Assembly: GCA_000310025.1 (NCBI GenBank)
Contig: FN649734.1
Location: 5,907,681-5,971,680 of the forward strand
Direction of reading: 5' to 3'
Length of the DNA stretch: 64,000 nt
DNA from: Ectocarpus siliculosus
Lineage: Eukaryota > Sar > Phaeophyceae > Ectocarpales > Ectocarpaceae
Each line of letters starts with the position of its first letter. The stretch's first letter is position 1. Below the pieces are notes generated by a model. That model ran no database searches. It was given only the letters and a program-made list of their open reading frames with translations, and had not been told where the DNA came from. The translations under genes and the position numbers were made by a program. Positions 10,990-22,437 of this stretch are shown in pieces.

Positions 10990-13900
10990 GACAAGCCTGG
11001 AAGTGCAAAGGGCGGCGGCAGGCAGAAGGGGAGGGGGTGGACGCTCAATGACTTCGAAATTGGGAGGCGCCTTGGCCAAGGGAAATTCGGGAAGGTGTAC
11101 ATGGCGAGGGAGAGGCGCTCAGGCTACGTCGTCGCAATGAAGGCCTGTGCACATATTCTAACTATTTGCTTGAACAAGCCTGTTTCTGTTCGGCGTGGGT
11201 CGAAATGTAGAGAACCATAGGGTGGCGTAGTCTAGGTGTACATTCGACGGTGTGAACTGGCCCGATCTATCTTCACTGTTATTTGGGCCAGGTTGAACAT
11301 TGCTCGCGGCGCATGCACGAGTCAATCTCACTTGGGACTATGCTGCTTCAACCGTCGTATGCTATCAATCATCCCTTGGACTTATCACAGCTTCTGCAGG
11401 AGAAGAAGCGTATGCACGAACTAGTTTCATTCGGGAATGGGTGTATCTGCCTGATGCCCCTCGTCTGCTGTGTGATATCTACCCATCACCTTTTTTTCAT
11501 ATATTGCAGGTTCTGCAAAAGAAGCAGCTGTCCAAGTCCGGCGTGGAGCACCAGCTGCGACGGGAGATCGAGATTCAATCGCACCTCCGACACCGCAACA
11601 TCCTTCGTATGTGAGTGTCAGGGTAGCACGTGGTGGCATTGAACCAAGCCAAAATATGTCCTTTCTGCGTGTTGTATCACGGTAACGTCGCGCTGCAAGT
11701 GATGCCCACGACCAGAATATCCGAAGAAACGGGCAGCAGGAAGATTTGTTGATTATTTCCCTGTCTCACTCTCTTGCGCTGTCGCAGTCGTCAACATGGC
11801 GGTGGATTGACCTTTCGTGGGCACAGGTTGGCTATTTTCTCGTGGTCACGTCAGGTTTCCTACGTGAAACGCGGTTGCTGTTGCCTGTTGTATCCCACCC
11901 GCCAGCTCTTGTGTATTTGAGCTCACGATTGAATGCTACCGCGGGAATATTGTCGGCCTTTCCAGGCTGGATTACATGTTTAGATTGTGCACTAATTAGT
12001 GAGCTCTATCTTGGCTGTTACATCGACTTCGATGGAAACTTCAGGTTGGCGTTCTTCTACGATCACAAGAGGATCTATCTTGTCCTAGAGCTGGCCAGCG
12101 GCGGAGAGCTGTACAAGTCGTTGGTTGACGTGGGCCATTTCAGGTAAGGACAAACGATTTTTGTTTTTTTTTTGTGTTTATTCACCTACTGTTTCCTTCG
12201 GCGGCTTGGATACAAGACACTCTCGCTCATAGCACTACGCCGATCGTTCTGCGCCAATTTTCGTTGCTGTTTCTCTCGTCGTTGCTCTATTGAGGAAACC
12301 GGAAGACGCTGTTGGTGGTGTACATTGGCATTTTCCAGGGGTGTTCACGGTGCGTTTGGTTTATTCTGTGCGGTGCAGTGGGGTATTTTGCGGTGCTGTG
12401 CTGTACCGCACCGTACCGCACCGCACTAGCACGGTTCGAGACAAGAAACCTGGACCGCCCGGCGCCGTGGGGGTTCAGAACGAACCGCTGCGGTTTGTCC
12501 TACTCTGTCGCCAAAACCGCGATGAATAACGCATAGAAGCCATGATTTTTTCATGTAGAGGCACACCAGGAGAGGCAAAGGCTGCATGTGTCCAAACTGC
12601 TAGCGTGGGAGAGCAAAAGGGGGTGCCTAGGTCGGCTCTGACCTGAGTGTAGCAGGGACGGATATGGGGTTCGGAACATGAGCCGCCTGGTGCTGCCAGA
12701 ACAAATTGTATAGCTAGATTTCCTACAGCAGTGAAGGTACATGAAGATGTAGCTCCTGCCGTTGATGCGTGCTGAAGGAACTTTCGGCTAACGAAACAAT
12801 AGCTCTTCTTGTGTTTGGGGAGTTCTTGCCACCAGACCGCGGGGTTTGTGATTGGTTGCCTCCATATTAAGCACAATGTGCACACAATTCTACTCTTGAT
12901 GGATGGACCACAGGATAGCTAGACCTCACGCATTCCAAGAATTTGTTGGTACTTCGTCCATTTGCGGTAGAAAACCGTAACATTTTTGCGGTTTTTTTCG
13001 ACGGGGTATCGCCACCAGGACCGCGGTTCGCGCTGTTTTTGTCACGGAGCAGAAAATACATCGCCGTGAAAACACCGAGCGGCGAGGAAACCGCCCCGCC
13101 CTGCCACGTAAATTTCCAAGTTCAAGAAACCGCACGGCATCGCACGGTGAAATATCGGGGCGACCAACACCGCACCGTACCGGACCGTGACCATGTCAAA
13201 AATAAAAGTATTCGCACCGTGGGGCGGTTCTACACCGAGGACATCCCCGGAAATTTTAAGCATGTTGACTCAACACAGTCATCATGGCAAGACCACGCCT
13301 TTATGTCGCAGTTCTCTGAAGTTAACCACTCCACATGTTTCGTTTGTGACGGCCAGTTGCTGGGGCATTGTAGGGAGAGTATGGTTGGACGCTGATTGTT
13401 TTCACCGTTATATCTCGATATATGTTGCCTTGCCTTTGCCGGTGTCGGTGCTCGCTGTAACACGATCGTGGATGTTATCCTCCACGCGCCTGTATATGAA
13501 ATTCTTCACCCTCGCCTTTGCAACAGTAAGAAGAAAAATACGATGCATTTGATTGCCGCAAACGCCACGAGTATTATTCGATTCCTCCATTCAGCATCCT
13601 GCGCTTGAGCTGAAGGACACCAACAACAGATCGTCACAACAACAATGCAACACCCATAGGACTACTGTAGTTTATGGGGTGTCCATTGAGCCGTCGGCGC
13701 GCTGCCCTACGGGAAGGGCTTCTCCACTACAATATTAATATTCTCACCGACGTTTCTCTGTTTTTCTTCAAATTTTTAGCGAGCGGCGGGCGGCTGTGTA
13801 CGTGAAGGAAGTGGCCGATGCTCTGAGCTACTGCCACTCAAAACACGTGATCCACCGCGATCTCAAACCCGAGAACCTTCTGGTCGGTCACAACGGAGAG

Positions 13901-16294
13901 GTCAGAACAATTGCAGTCGACAAGGTCCCAGCTTTTTGTGCTTTTTAGTTGCGGTCGGCTTGGCGTTCAGTTGGTCGAAACGCTCTCCACGAAATAACTG
14001 TGCTCCGTTTTGGTAGTAACCCGCAAAGCTCAACTCCGATAAGATGTTAGTCAGGACGAACAACGTTTTTGTTAAGTTCCGGTGAGCGCCTTGGAATAAG
14101 CTGTCAATAAGGCGTCGTCCCGTCAGGTGTTGTTCTTGTTGATGATGTGATCACACCTCGGACCGCTTGGCCGTCACTTTCCTCCTCCGTATTGGTGAAA
14201 CCACGATTTCACGGTAATAGCTTCTATGCGTGGCCAACATATGGGTGCGACAGACCACCCGAAGTTCTTGTTTTTGGAACAGATTGTGATCCCGGAGTGC
14301 ACCTCGCCCAGCGGGAGTGGTGGTGTTGATGTCATTGTGCAACAGACACCTTGCGACATGTTCTCCCAATTATTCTTGCGTGCGTCCTCAATAATACTGG
14401 GCGAGCTGGCCTTCTCTTTTCCCGCGGTATCCATTGCCATCGCTACCACTTTAAAAAAAACAATGTGCACACTCAGCTGAAGATCGCGGACTTCGGGTGG
14501 TCGGTGCACGCCCCGTCCAATAGGCGCCAGACGTTCTGCGGCACCCTCGACTACCTGCCCCCGGAGATGGTGGAGGGGAAGGTGCGCCGTTGCCCAACAA
14601 TAGTCTAATTACTACGTGCCGTGCCAATCGTGTGCCCATTAAAAGCACATGCAATAGCCGAGAGCAGAAGCAAAGCCTTCATTTAGCACTTTCGGTTATA
14701 ATTTTGCTGTTTTGGCGCACCGGTGAAAGCCCCCGGAGGAAGAAGAGCTGTGGGTGGTAGGAACGGCAAGGAAACCCATCGTTATGACTTTGACGGGCTG
14801 CACTCGAGCATTCTCGGTGCTCAGTTCTAATGTCCTTCGTCGATTGCGATACTACCTTGATCCACTCGTGATACCGTGTTCTTTCCCACAACAGGTAGAG
14901 TAGATCTCCCTGTGTTGAGAGACGGGCTGAGGGCAATAATCTGTTCGTGTTGGGCGGCGCGCCGGGCTTGGGAGCGGGGACACGCTTGCATTGCTTAGTT
15001 GGCCGTTAATCACCCACCCCCCCCCGAGAAGGTATCTATCTGCCTCGCTTGTATATTGATCTTCTTCGTTTGTACGTTGTGACCAACATCTGTCTCGAAG
15101 TAACCGCTCGATCTGTGTGGCTTGGACTGTAGGACCACAACGAGTCCGTGGATATCTGGGCCCTGGGCGTGCTCATGTACGAGCTTCTCGTCGGCACCCC
15201 GCCGTTTGATTCCCAGGGCCACAGCGCCACCTACAGGCGGATCATCAGCGTCGACCTCCAATACCCTGCTGTGAGAAATTTTCAAACACCCAAGACTTCC
15301 TAAACTCAAAATAAAGAGACCTAGATTAGTCCGTTGAATTCACGTACGGCTACTCCCACCGTCACGAACTATCCACTTGCTTTTGCGCCTAGAGGCGGGA
15401 GTCTCATCAACGTCGGCGTTCGTACGAAATACTCGCCGTCGATATGGCGAGATTTTGCATATTTTCGTTCAAGACGACGACATTGGTATCTTCTGGAATA
15501 CGGCAACAGCATCTTCGAGTTCGGCCTTCGGTATATTGTCATATAATATGTAAATCTGCTGGCTACGCGTCCGGATGTTGAAACTGTGTGTCGAAAGAAC
15601 CTGCCGCTTGCGGTAGACATATAGTAAGTCAAGTTGAGCATCTACAAGGTGAGCGTCTATTTCCTTTGGAGAGTTGCGTACACTTTCTTTTCATACGGTT
15701 TCGAAGTAATTGGTTCACGCGGGTTGAGCAAGTTTGTTTTAACAGCGGTTGTGGCATCTCAATGAATTTTTTCGCGTGCCTTGTTTACGGCGTGGAGTTG
15801 ATGACGAAGCGTTTCGATACTCGTGCAGCAGGGCTATCTCCATCCACGTGAACGTTTTTTACAACAGCTACATTGGCCAGGCGTTAGCATGTCGCCCACC
15901 CAGCATTCTTCTGGGTATGAGGTTAATCTCTCATTCTGTCCACATCCTTTCGACAAAAATCGTAAGCGGCGATGCAATACTGCGGGAAAAACGTGCCATA
16001 CGCTAGATGAAGCACTCATAGCATTGATCACTGTGACCTCAAGGATTTCTCGGCGACGCGCTGTCAAAGTAAAGCTGCGTGCATTGTCGGCATGCCTACG
16101 GCAGTCAGCCTAGCCTGATCAAGGCAATCGCATCCGTTTTTTCTCTCTCCTTGTTCCTCGGGCGGCCCGCACAGCACGTGTCTTCGGAAGCCCGAGATTT
16201 GATTGGCCGACTCATCCGCAAGAAAGCGTCCGCCCGTCTCCCGCTAGAGATGGTGCCACAGCACCCCTGGATCATCAAGTGGACATCTGCATAA
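10990..16294 (+). CDS. Aurora-family serine/threonine protein kinase
   Basis: Seven exons join in frame: 10990-11142, 11510-11610, 12045-12143, 13780-13900, 14477-14581, 15133-15270, 16175-16294, giving about 278 residues that end at TAA. Kinase landmarks in order: glycine loop [14 protein letters not shown] lysine, helix C Glu in [17 protein letters not shown], hinge [15 protein letters not shown], catalytic [14 protein letters not shown], activation segment [16 protein letters not shown], then [19 protein letters not shown] and the final HPWI. DFGWS with [11 protein letters not shown] is diagnostic of Aurora kinases, which phosphorylate chromosomal and spindle proteins in mitosis; the Thr of RRQTF matches the autophosphorylated Thr. 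A splice acceptor just before 10990 implies an upstream first exon not identified; alternatively translation starts at ATG 10909. The first intron would begin GC rather than GT (AAG|GCCTGT). Which Aurora paralogue it is cannot be told. Confidence 0.93.
12340..13245. mobile_element. candidate foldback/MITE insertion inside an Aurora intron
   Basis: The intron between kinase exons 3 and 4 is the longest (about 1.6 kb) and has CGGTGCGGT-rich ends in opposite orientation. The left arm near 12,340-12,440 contains TTCACGGTGCG and TGCGGTGCAGTGGGG, with ACCGCACCGTACCGCACCGC. The right arm near 13,130-13,245 contains CGCACGGTGAAAT, CACCGCACCGTACCGGACCG and GCACCGTGGGGCGG. No transposase is visible. 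Exact ends and a target duplication were not resolved. Confidence 0.45.
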
Positions 16295-17759
16295 GAGTCG
16301 CCCTTTGGAGCTAAAACCCTCGCCAAGTTTATTTTCTCTCGTTCGAGATCATGTACTTTGAACTGGTCACTTCAACGTGATCACATCACGGCGTATGGGA
16401 CACATGTAGTGCCTCAGCAGTAACATCCGAGGAGTGTGGAGATTGCATTCAAATTTTCGCGCCCTCAGGAACATGAAATCAATTGGAAGCGATTCGAATC
16501 GAGTTTGGCATGGAAGTATGAAGGGCCGGCCAAGTTCAGGCATTCTTCAGGCACTCTTTCGGAAGGTCGTTAGAAAATGGTTGCCTTCCGACAAGAATCC
16601 CATACATATGTGATTTTTCATGGCTGAGTAGTCACGTATCTGTCCTGAGACGGGTGCTGTCAACCAGTAGTCGGGATAAAATTTGAAGAATATTATTGAT
16701 GTTTGGAAAGACGGCGAAATCAGCGGGAGTGGGTAACACGTTGTCGGTACGCAGGGATCGGGCGGCGAGACGGTCACCCAACACGAACACTATGGGGTGG
16801 TTCCTGATTTGTCGTCGTTCTCCGTGGTCTCCTGTGGTATGTGGGTTCAAATGCATGCCGGGGAGGTGGCAGTGCAGATATTGAGGATTGATGGTGGCGT
16901 GGGGCGGGAATGGGATGCAGCCTAGTGTGCGTGCTTGTGAAGTTGAGCGAGAAAACATTCCGTAGTCCGTGCGATGCTTGTCGCGGAGCGCTTCATCACG
17001 TAAAGTCAGCCAGTCCACGGAAAACAAGCATACATTTTGTTGGTTCATGGATGCTGATCAAGGTTGAGGCATTACGCTCCATTGACCCAAAAGATGCAAC
17101 ACAGGCGCTACACCTGTAGCCACAGCCGTAGCCCGCTAAATGAACAGGCGTTTTCGAATGGCTGGTGCAACGTTGTCGCGAATGCGTCTGTTTGAAGAAA
17201 CCCTCACGTAGGCACGAGGCAACATACAGGAGTGGCGCCGTTTGGTCACCTGAACGTACGTGCGCACGTACACGTATATTCATGGTGAAGCCTTGATGCT
17301 CTCTATGGTCGGAGCATGGAAAATCCTACGTTGCTTCCCGTGGACCATTCATGGGCGATCCACAAGGATCCCATCGATCGCTATGATATATTGGGTAGGG
17401 CCGTCATGCAACAGAGAGAGCATGATTGGCGATCCGTGGATCCACCAGGGGCCCACAAGACGGTATGGGTGTAAATTGACACACGATTCATTTGTTCCTA
17501 CTTTGTTGATCTCATTATTCACGATTACCGTGCTCCATCTGTTGCGTCACAAACCACAGCGAAAAGACAAACCCGATTACACCAACCAAATTCCCATATC
17601 GCTCTATATCATGGTCCTGATATGGACCTGCCGCCTATCGGTGCCTCTACCACGCTCTCATTCCTCTACTAACGCCCCACACCCCTGGTTTCCTCACACC
17701 CTAGTTGCCACAGACCTACCATGGACTACCGCGCTAGGTATAAGCGAAGACCGTACTCA
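16295..17759. other. spacer 3' of the Aurora gene
   Basis: No gene supported. A 138-codon minus-strand ORF (17048-16632) starts with ATG and has even composition, but matches nothing I recognise and could be chance or part of a repeat. Confidence 0.25.
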
Positions 17760-18320
17760 CAAATTAACCCTGCAAAGCAGAAAAACAGAACAAACTCGAA
17801 CACTGCGGTTAGGAACCTTGGCAACACACTTGAACTAACGTTCGAGGTACCTCGGCACTCCAGCACTGCAGATGGCGAAGGGACCACTCCGTATCGCTGT
17901 GAAACACGTCCTCCCTATCGGTCGGTGGGTTTAGCTGCCACCAACAATTCATCGTGTCACCGAGTGTTCACAAAGCGGCAAAGGCGTACAGCAGGCTACA
18001 ATAATAGCAGTTGACATCTACCGTGCTTGGTATTTAGCAAGTAGCGCACCTTGGGTCGCCCTTGATTCTTCACATACCGAATACAAGTCAACGCATATGA
18101 AAAAGGCGGAGGTTTAGACATTGGTGTGCGTGTGTGTGTTGCTTTTCTGGCCGCTTCGGCTGCGTATAGACGGTGACGATGGTGATGAAAACCCACAGCC
18201 CCAAGAAAACCGCCACCGGGGTGGTACGATTGTCCAGATAAACTGCTGAATCCGATATCACTACACGACCTTTGAAGATCGGCATGACAGGGACCGGTAC
18301 CTCTAAACAAGTTTCATGGC
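17760..18320 (+). repeat. segmental repeat, copy 1 (partner at 21.24-21.83 kb)
   Basis: Blocks occur in the same order as at 21,240-21,830: GCAAAGCAGAAAA(A)CAG, a CTCCAGCACT block, ATACAAGTCAACGCATATGA against ACACAAGTCAACGAATACGA, a GTGTGCGTGTGTGTG run, and TTGAAGATCGGCATGAC. The partner copy runs straight into the EsV-1-7 gene; this copy does not have that gene next to it. Confidence 0.6.
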
Positions 18321-19784
18321 ACGCCTGAGATTAATCATATCAGATTTGCGTTGCTGCTTTGCTCGCCTCCGGTAGTACTCGACAAACCCTGGTTCTCACC
18401 ACCGACGGCTGCACTACTACCAAGACCACACCCTGACAGCAAAATTTATTCGGCTGTCTGTGACGTCTCGTTCAGGGAGGGGTGCTACAGAACACACACG
18501 ACACATGGGAGAGGGGGAAAGGGAGAGAGAAGCGACCCTTCGTTTCTACAATCTAATCTCATAATTAAACATTCTGCCCTCCGGCCGCCGCATCACTCTT
18601 AATTTTATTCATTGTGCGTCTCCGCTCTCGAACAATTAATGAGAACAAACAACATTTCCTGTTAACAACACTACTCCGTTATTTTCACTACAACACCTCT
18701 TCTTCGTTCCTCTCATTTCAAAACTCAACCCGCACACACTTGCCATCGCCATACAACCTACGAGCTTAGCGGCGACCGCGAAGCGGTACGCCGCGAAGCG
18801 TCCTCACTCCTTACAAATACCCTGCATAAAACCCCAAAGTGAACTACCGTATACATACACAGAAACATGGTGCCCCGAAAGAGCTTTTCTCTGTTGGGAA
18901 CCGATAAAGAGACGTCGGTAGGCAATGTGGAACGTGTTGGGGTACGGTGCTGTAGACGGTGTAGTGAACGGGAGTACCATGCCATACCCCCTCAAAGCCA
19001 CCTATCGTGCAAGCTCGATACAGAGGGGGGGGCAGTATAGTGCAGGGGTGTGTCCAGAGATTTTACCTGCACCTTTAAGCAGGCACCTGCACTACTCCGA
19101 AGAGAGCCTCAATAGTGCAGGTTCGGCACTTTTGAGGTTTCGAATATCCCTCAATAGTGCAGGTTGAGGAGATGTTTGACTTCATGGTGTGGCGCTCACT
19201 CTTTGCGGGGCTCACTGGGTACGAAATGGATCGAATTGCAGTAGTACTGGGCTACTGGGCCCTGTCCTAGCGTGGGCAGGCTGTCTCGCGACGCGTTATG
19301 GTTCCCCCCTGTCGCACACACAGAGATGTTGTAGAAAAATTGCTTGCATGTTCCACCGTCATTTTCTTCCTGCCTCAGCACTCGTGCTGTACTGCACACC
19401 TTGAACTGCTGTCGCGCGAACCAACCCTTCTACGTTGATACGTAGTTAACGAAGCTAAATCTCAGTCCCTTCGATGTTGCAAGAAAAAATAGACAAAAAA
19501 AGAAAACAGAGCCACGACGGGAAGCGCACTGCAAGAAAAAAAATAATAATAACACTTACTTTCTACAGTTGACTCCCCGCCCGCACTACGCGAAAACCCC
19601 TCATGTCTGGCTGGCGCACCCGCTTAGAGGAATGCGCTGCTATCATCGCCAGATCACCGTCCGCGCAAGGCATGGTGCGGCGTAGAGGTCGTCGGGTCTG
19701 CAGCAGCACGTGTACCCTCGTTTCTTTGTTGCTTTTGTTCGCTGTCCGCGTGTGTGTGTGTGTTTTTTTTTGTTGTTAGCATCG
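18321..19784. other. spacer with short CCTGCACTATT-type motifs
   Basis: No gene seen. At 19,060-19,170 the motif CCTCAATAGTGCAGGT and its reverse complement recur; the same motif and the phrase GTGTCCAGAGATTTTACCTGCAC recur at 21,005-21,145. Confidence 0.4.
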
Positions 19785-20145
19785 ACTGCGCTAACCGGCT
19801 GATCAATGAAAAGACGTCAGTCTTAGTGCGGTTGAAAACACAAAAACACTTCTATCTGCCATGAACTGGGACCCCGTGAGGGGGCAGCATGGGGGAGGCT
19901 AAATTATCCTTCGGGTCAAAGACAGAAACAGCAGCAACAGAAAAACTGGACGCGTCTACGAAGGCTATTACCTTGTACTCTAGTTCGTTTAGGAGTACTT
20001 TCACCATTACTCTAGCCTCCTTGTTTTCGCTACCATCATTCTGATCCTCATTTTGACAAGAATCTCTGGGCAGTTGTTCCCTAACCCTACGTTATTTGTT
20101 TTGGGGAAGGCCATCTGGCTCAAACCCTTTGCTCTCTTCCACTCC
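19785..20145 (+). repeat. direct repeat, copy 1 (partner at 20.61-20.97 kb)
   Basis: It shares ordered blocks with 20,607-20,965: TTAGCATCGACTGCGCTAA, CCCCGTGAGGGGGCAGCATG, ACCTTGTACTCTAGTTCGTT and GGCCATCTGGCTC / GGTCATCTGGCTC. The copies are about 820 bp apart and clearly diverged. Confidence 0.65.
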
Positions 20146-20547
20146 TCCATGTTTTCCTCCTCCATCGTCGTCTTCGTCCTCCGTTCTTCCCTTTGCCTTT
20201 ACTTCGTCTCCGTCACTCCTAAAAGAATTACCCTCATTGCTATCGTTGTCGCAGAGATCCCAACCGATTGGCCCTGGTGGAAGTCGGTCGATCAGTAGCC
20301 CATGACGTTTTAACACATCGCGAGGTCGCAGAAAATGTAGCCCATGACGTTTTAACACATCGCGAGGTCGCAGAAAATGAGCTAGCTCGAAGGTATACCG
20401 TCTCCGAATTCTGTTAGTATGAAAAGCTTTCAGGCGAACTAGGGCTCTTTCGTCGTCAAAATTCCCCCGGCAAAAAGCTTCGTGCGCCAAGTGGTTGGCG
20501 ATAGCAACGATGAGTCGATTGGTGCCTTTGCCAAGACCACCATTCAT
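20092..20547 (-). CDS. hypothetical protein with a 14-residue tandem duplication
   Basis: ORF of 151 codons starting at ATG 20547. The first half is basic and helix-prone (NRLIVAIANHLAHEAFCRGN, then RRRYTFELAHFLRPRDVLKR). A 42-bp tandem duplication at about 20,300-20,385 repeats HFLRPRDVLKRHGL in frame. The second half is acidic and Gly-rich (EDEDDDGGGKHGG). It partly overlaps direct-repeat copy 1, so it may be a remnant of a repeated gene family or of a mobile element. I do not recognise the family. The in-frame duplication and sensible composition favour former coding use; splice structure and expression are unknown. Confidence 0.35.
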   Translation of the reverse strand: MNGGLGKGTNRLIVAIANHLAHEAFCRGNFDDERALVRLKAFHTNRIRRRYTFELAHFLRPRDVLKRHGLHFLRPRDVLKRHGLLIDRLPPGPIGWDLCDNDSNEGNSFRSDGDEVKAKGRTEDEDDDGGGKHGGVEESKGFEPDGLPQNK

Positions 20548-20606
20548 TCGTTGAATAAGTAGAGTAAGGAGGGTAGATCTAGACGGGTTGTGTGTGCCTT
20601 TATTCT

Positions 20607-20965
20607 TAGCATCGACCGCGCTAAGCGGCTGAGCAATGAAAATACGTCAGTCTCAGTGCGGGCAAAAACACAAGACGGGGGAACCCCGTGAGGGGGCAGC
20701 ATGGGGGAGACTAAGCTATGCTCCGAATGAAAGACAGAAACGGTAGCAACAGAAGAAAGCTGCACGCGTCTACCAAGGCTGCGACCTTGTACTCTAGTTC
20801 GTTTTGGAGTGTTTTCACCATCATCCTCCTCCTTGCTTCACCACCATCATCATTCTCATCATCATTTGCACAGCATTTTTTTTCGGCAGTTCTTCTCTGT
20901 GGCCCTGCGTCGTTTCTTGTGGTGAAGGTCATCTGGCTCGAAGCTCTTGCTCCCTTCCACGATTG
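20607..20965 (+). repeat. direct repeat, copy 2
   Basis: Partner of 19,785-20,145; see the blocks given there. On the minus strand both copies translate to a related acidic peptide containing NELEYKV and VDA, suggesting they derive from the 3' part of a duplicated coding unit. Confidence 0.6.
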
Positions 20966-21004
20966 CCTCCTTGATTGATGTGTTGGTCTTCGTGTGTGTG
21001 TGTG

Positions 21005-21145
21005 TCCAACCTGCACTATTGCGGGGCACCGCGATGCCCAACCTGCACTATAGCGGGACCGCCTTCAATAGTGCAGGACCTCCACTATTGAGGGCGCTGT
21101 CTGTGTCCAGAGATTTTACCTGCACTATACCGGGCCCCCTTTGTA
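21005..21145. repeat. cluster of CCTGCACTAT / ATAGTGCAGG inverted motifs
   Basis: At least five copies of the AACCTGCACTATxGCGGG or CAATAGTGCAGG motif in both orientations, like the cluster at 19,050-19,170. Function unknown. Confidence 0.55.
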
Positions 21146-21239
21146 CCAACATTCCCGCGATGGTATCACACCCTGATTCGACACACCTTCGTGTTGTCAC
21201 CCACCCACCACATGACCCCCGTGACAGGGGAAAGCCGGA

Positions 21240-21830
21240 GACTATACTCTCAAAGAATCCCTGCAAAGCAGAAAACAGAAACAAAACTAGGGGGACATAG
21301 TTCTTGGGAACCTCTTGCCAACCCCTAGACTCCTTGTCGGGGTACCTTCAGTCCTCCAGCACTCTACCACTCCAGATCGCGATAGTACCACCCCTTATTT
21401 CCGTCACGCGTCCTCCTTTTCTGCCGGCGCGTCATCCTTATGCTAACATTTTTTGGTGTCACCAAGTTCTCGACACGGCGGAAGTTCCACGGCAGTGCTA
21501 GGGCATCTCAGCAGTGCTTCGCATATTGCATGTGGGGCACCTTGAGTTGCCCTCAGTTCCCCGTATCTCGTACACAAGTCAACGAATACGAAAACGGCGG
21601 AAATTGCTGTGTGCGCGTGTGTGTGGTTTTTTTCGCTACCTGGACGCATCTCCTACACAAATGTCTACATGGTGACAGAGGTCATGAAAAATCACAGCGA
21701 AAAGAAAACCAAGACCAGTGTGGGACGCTTGTGCTACTACAAATCGTTTTTCCGGCATTCCCAACGACCATTGAAGATCGGCATGACCGACCGTCCATGG
21801 CAAGAGGGCTTTAACCACGCTTCTTGACGT
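21240..21830 (+). repeat. segmental repeat, copy 2, abutting the EsV-1-7 gene
   Basis: Partner of 17,760-18,320. It ends at the 3' end of the EsV-1-7 ORF, so it may be the gene's 3' flank duplicated elsewhere. Confidence 0.6.
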
Positions 21831-22437
21831 AGTATACATGGACCATTCCTGGCTTGGAGTGCCTTGAGCAGAATTCACGCGCTTTGCCGCCGGCTGCACC
21901 GTGTGACGGATGCTTGATGCACCCTGGATGGCCGCACCTTGGGCTGGCGACATCGACCATGCCCTGCTTCCTGTGCCTTGAGCAGTATTCACGCGTTTTG
22001 CTGCCGGCCGTACCATATGACGGACTCTTGATGCACCCTGGATGGCCGCACCTCTTGCTGGCCACATCGACCATTCCTGGCTTCGAGTGGCTCACGCAGA
22101 ACTCGGCCTTCTTGCTGCCGGCTGTCCCATACGACGGCTGCTTGACGCAACCTGGGTGGCCGCACCTCCTGCTGGCGATATCAACCATTCCTGGCTTGGA
22201 GTGCTTTGAGCAGAACTCCCGTATTTTGCTGCCGGCTGTACCGTATGACGGCAATTTGATGCACCCTGGGTGGTCGCACCTCTTGCGGATGAGATTGACC
22301 ATGCCCTGTTTCGAGTGCTTTGCGCAAAACTCTAGCACTTTGCTGCCCGCTTTTCCGTACCATGCCCGTCTTGTGCAGCAGGCTTCCTGGCAGAACGGTT
22401 TTCCCTGCCGATTACGTCTGGCGGGTGTGCTTGTTGA
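21811..22437 (-). CDS. EsV-1-7 domain protein
   Basis: The exon reads from 22437 to the TAA at 21811. It has five tandem repeats fitting C-X4-C-X16-C-X2-H-X12 (e.g. RCGHPGCIKSPSYGTAGSK then EYCSRH), preceded by a more diverged unit starting FCQEACC. Repeat unit length is about 36 residues with a conserved PSYGTAGSK core. This cysteine/histidine pattern is the EsV-1-7 motif of a brown-algal family that includes the Ectocarpus developmental regulator IMMEDIATE UPRIGHT and is named after a viral protein; the Cys/His set suggests metal binding. The start of the exon is set by a good acceptor (TTTTCTGCAG) at 22,438-22,447. The upstream exon with the start codon is not certain: ATG 22654 opens a short frame but no donor was fixed. 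The repeats are very alike, implying recent internal duplication or conversion. Confidence 0.88.
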   Translation of the reverse strand, partial: STSTPARRNRQGKPFCQEACCTRRAWYGKAGSKVLEFCAKHSKQGMVNLIRKRCDHPGCIKLPSYGTAGSKIREFCSKHSKPGMVDIASRRCGHPGCVKQPSYGTAGSKKAEFCVSHSKPGMVDVASKRCGHPGCIKSPSYGTAGSKTREYCSRHRKQGMVDVASPRCGHPGCIKHPSHGAAGGKAREFCSRHSKPGMVHVYYVKKRG

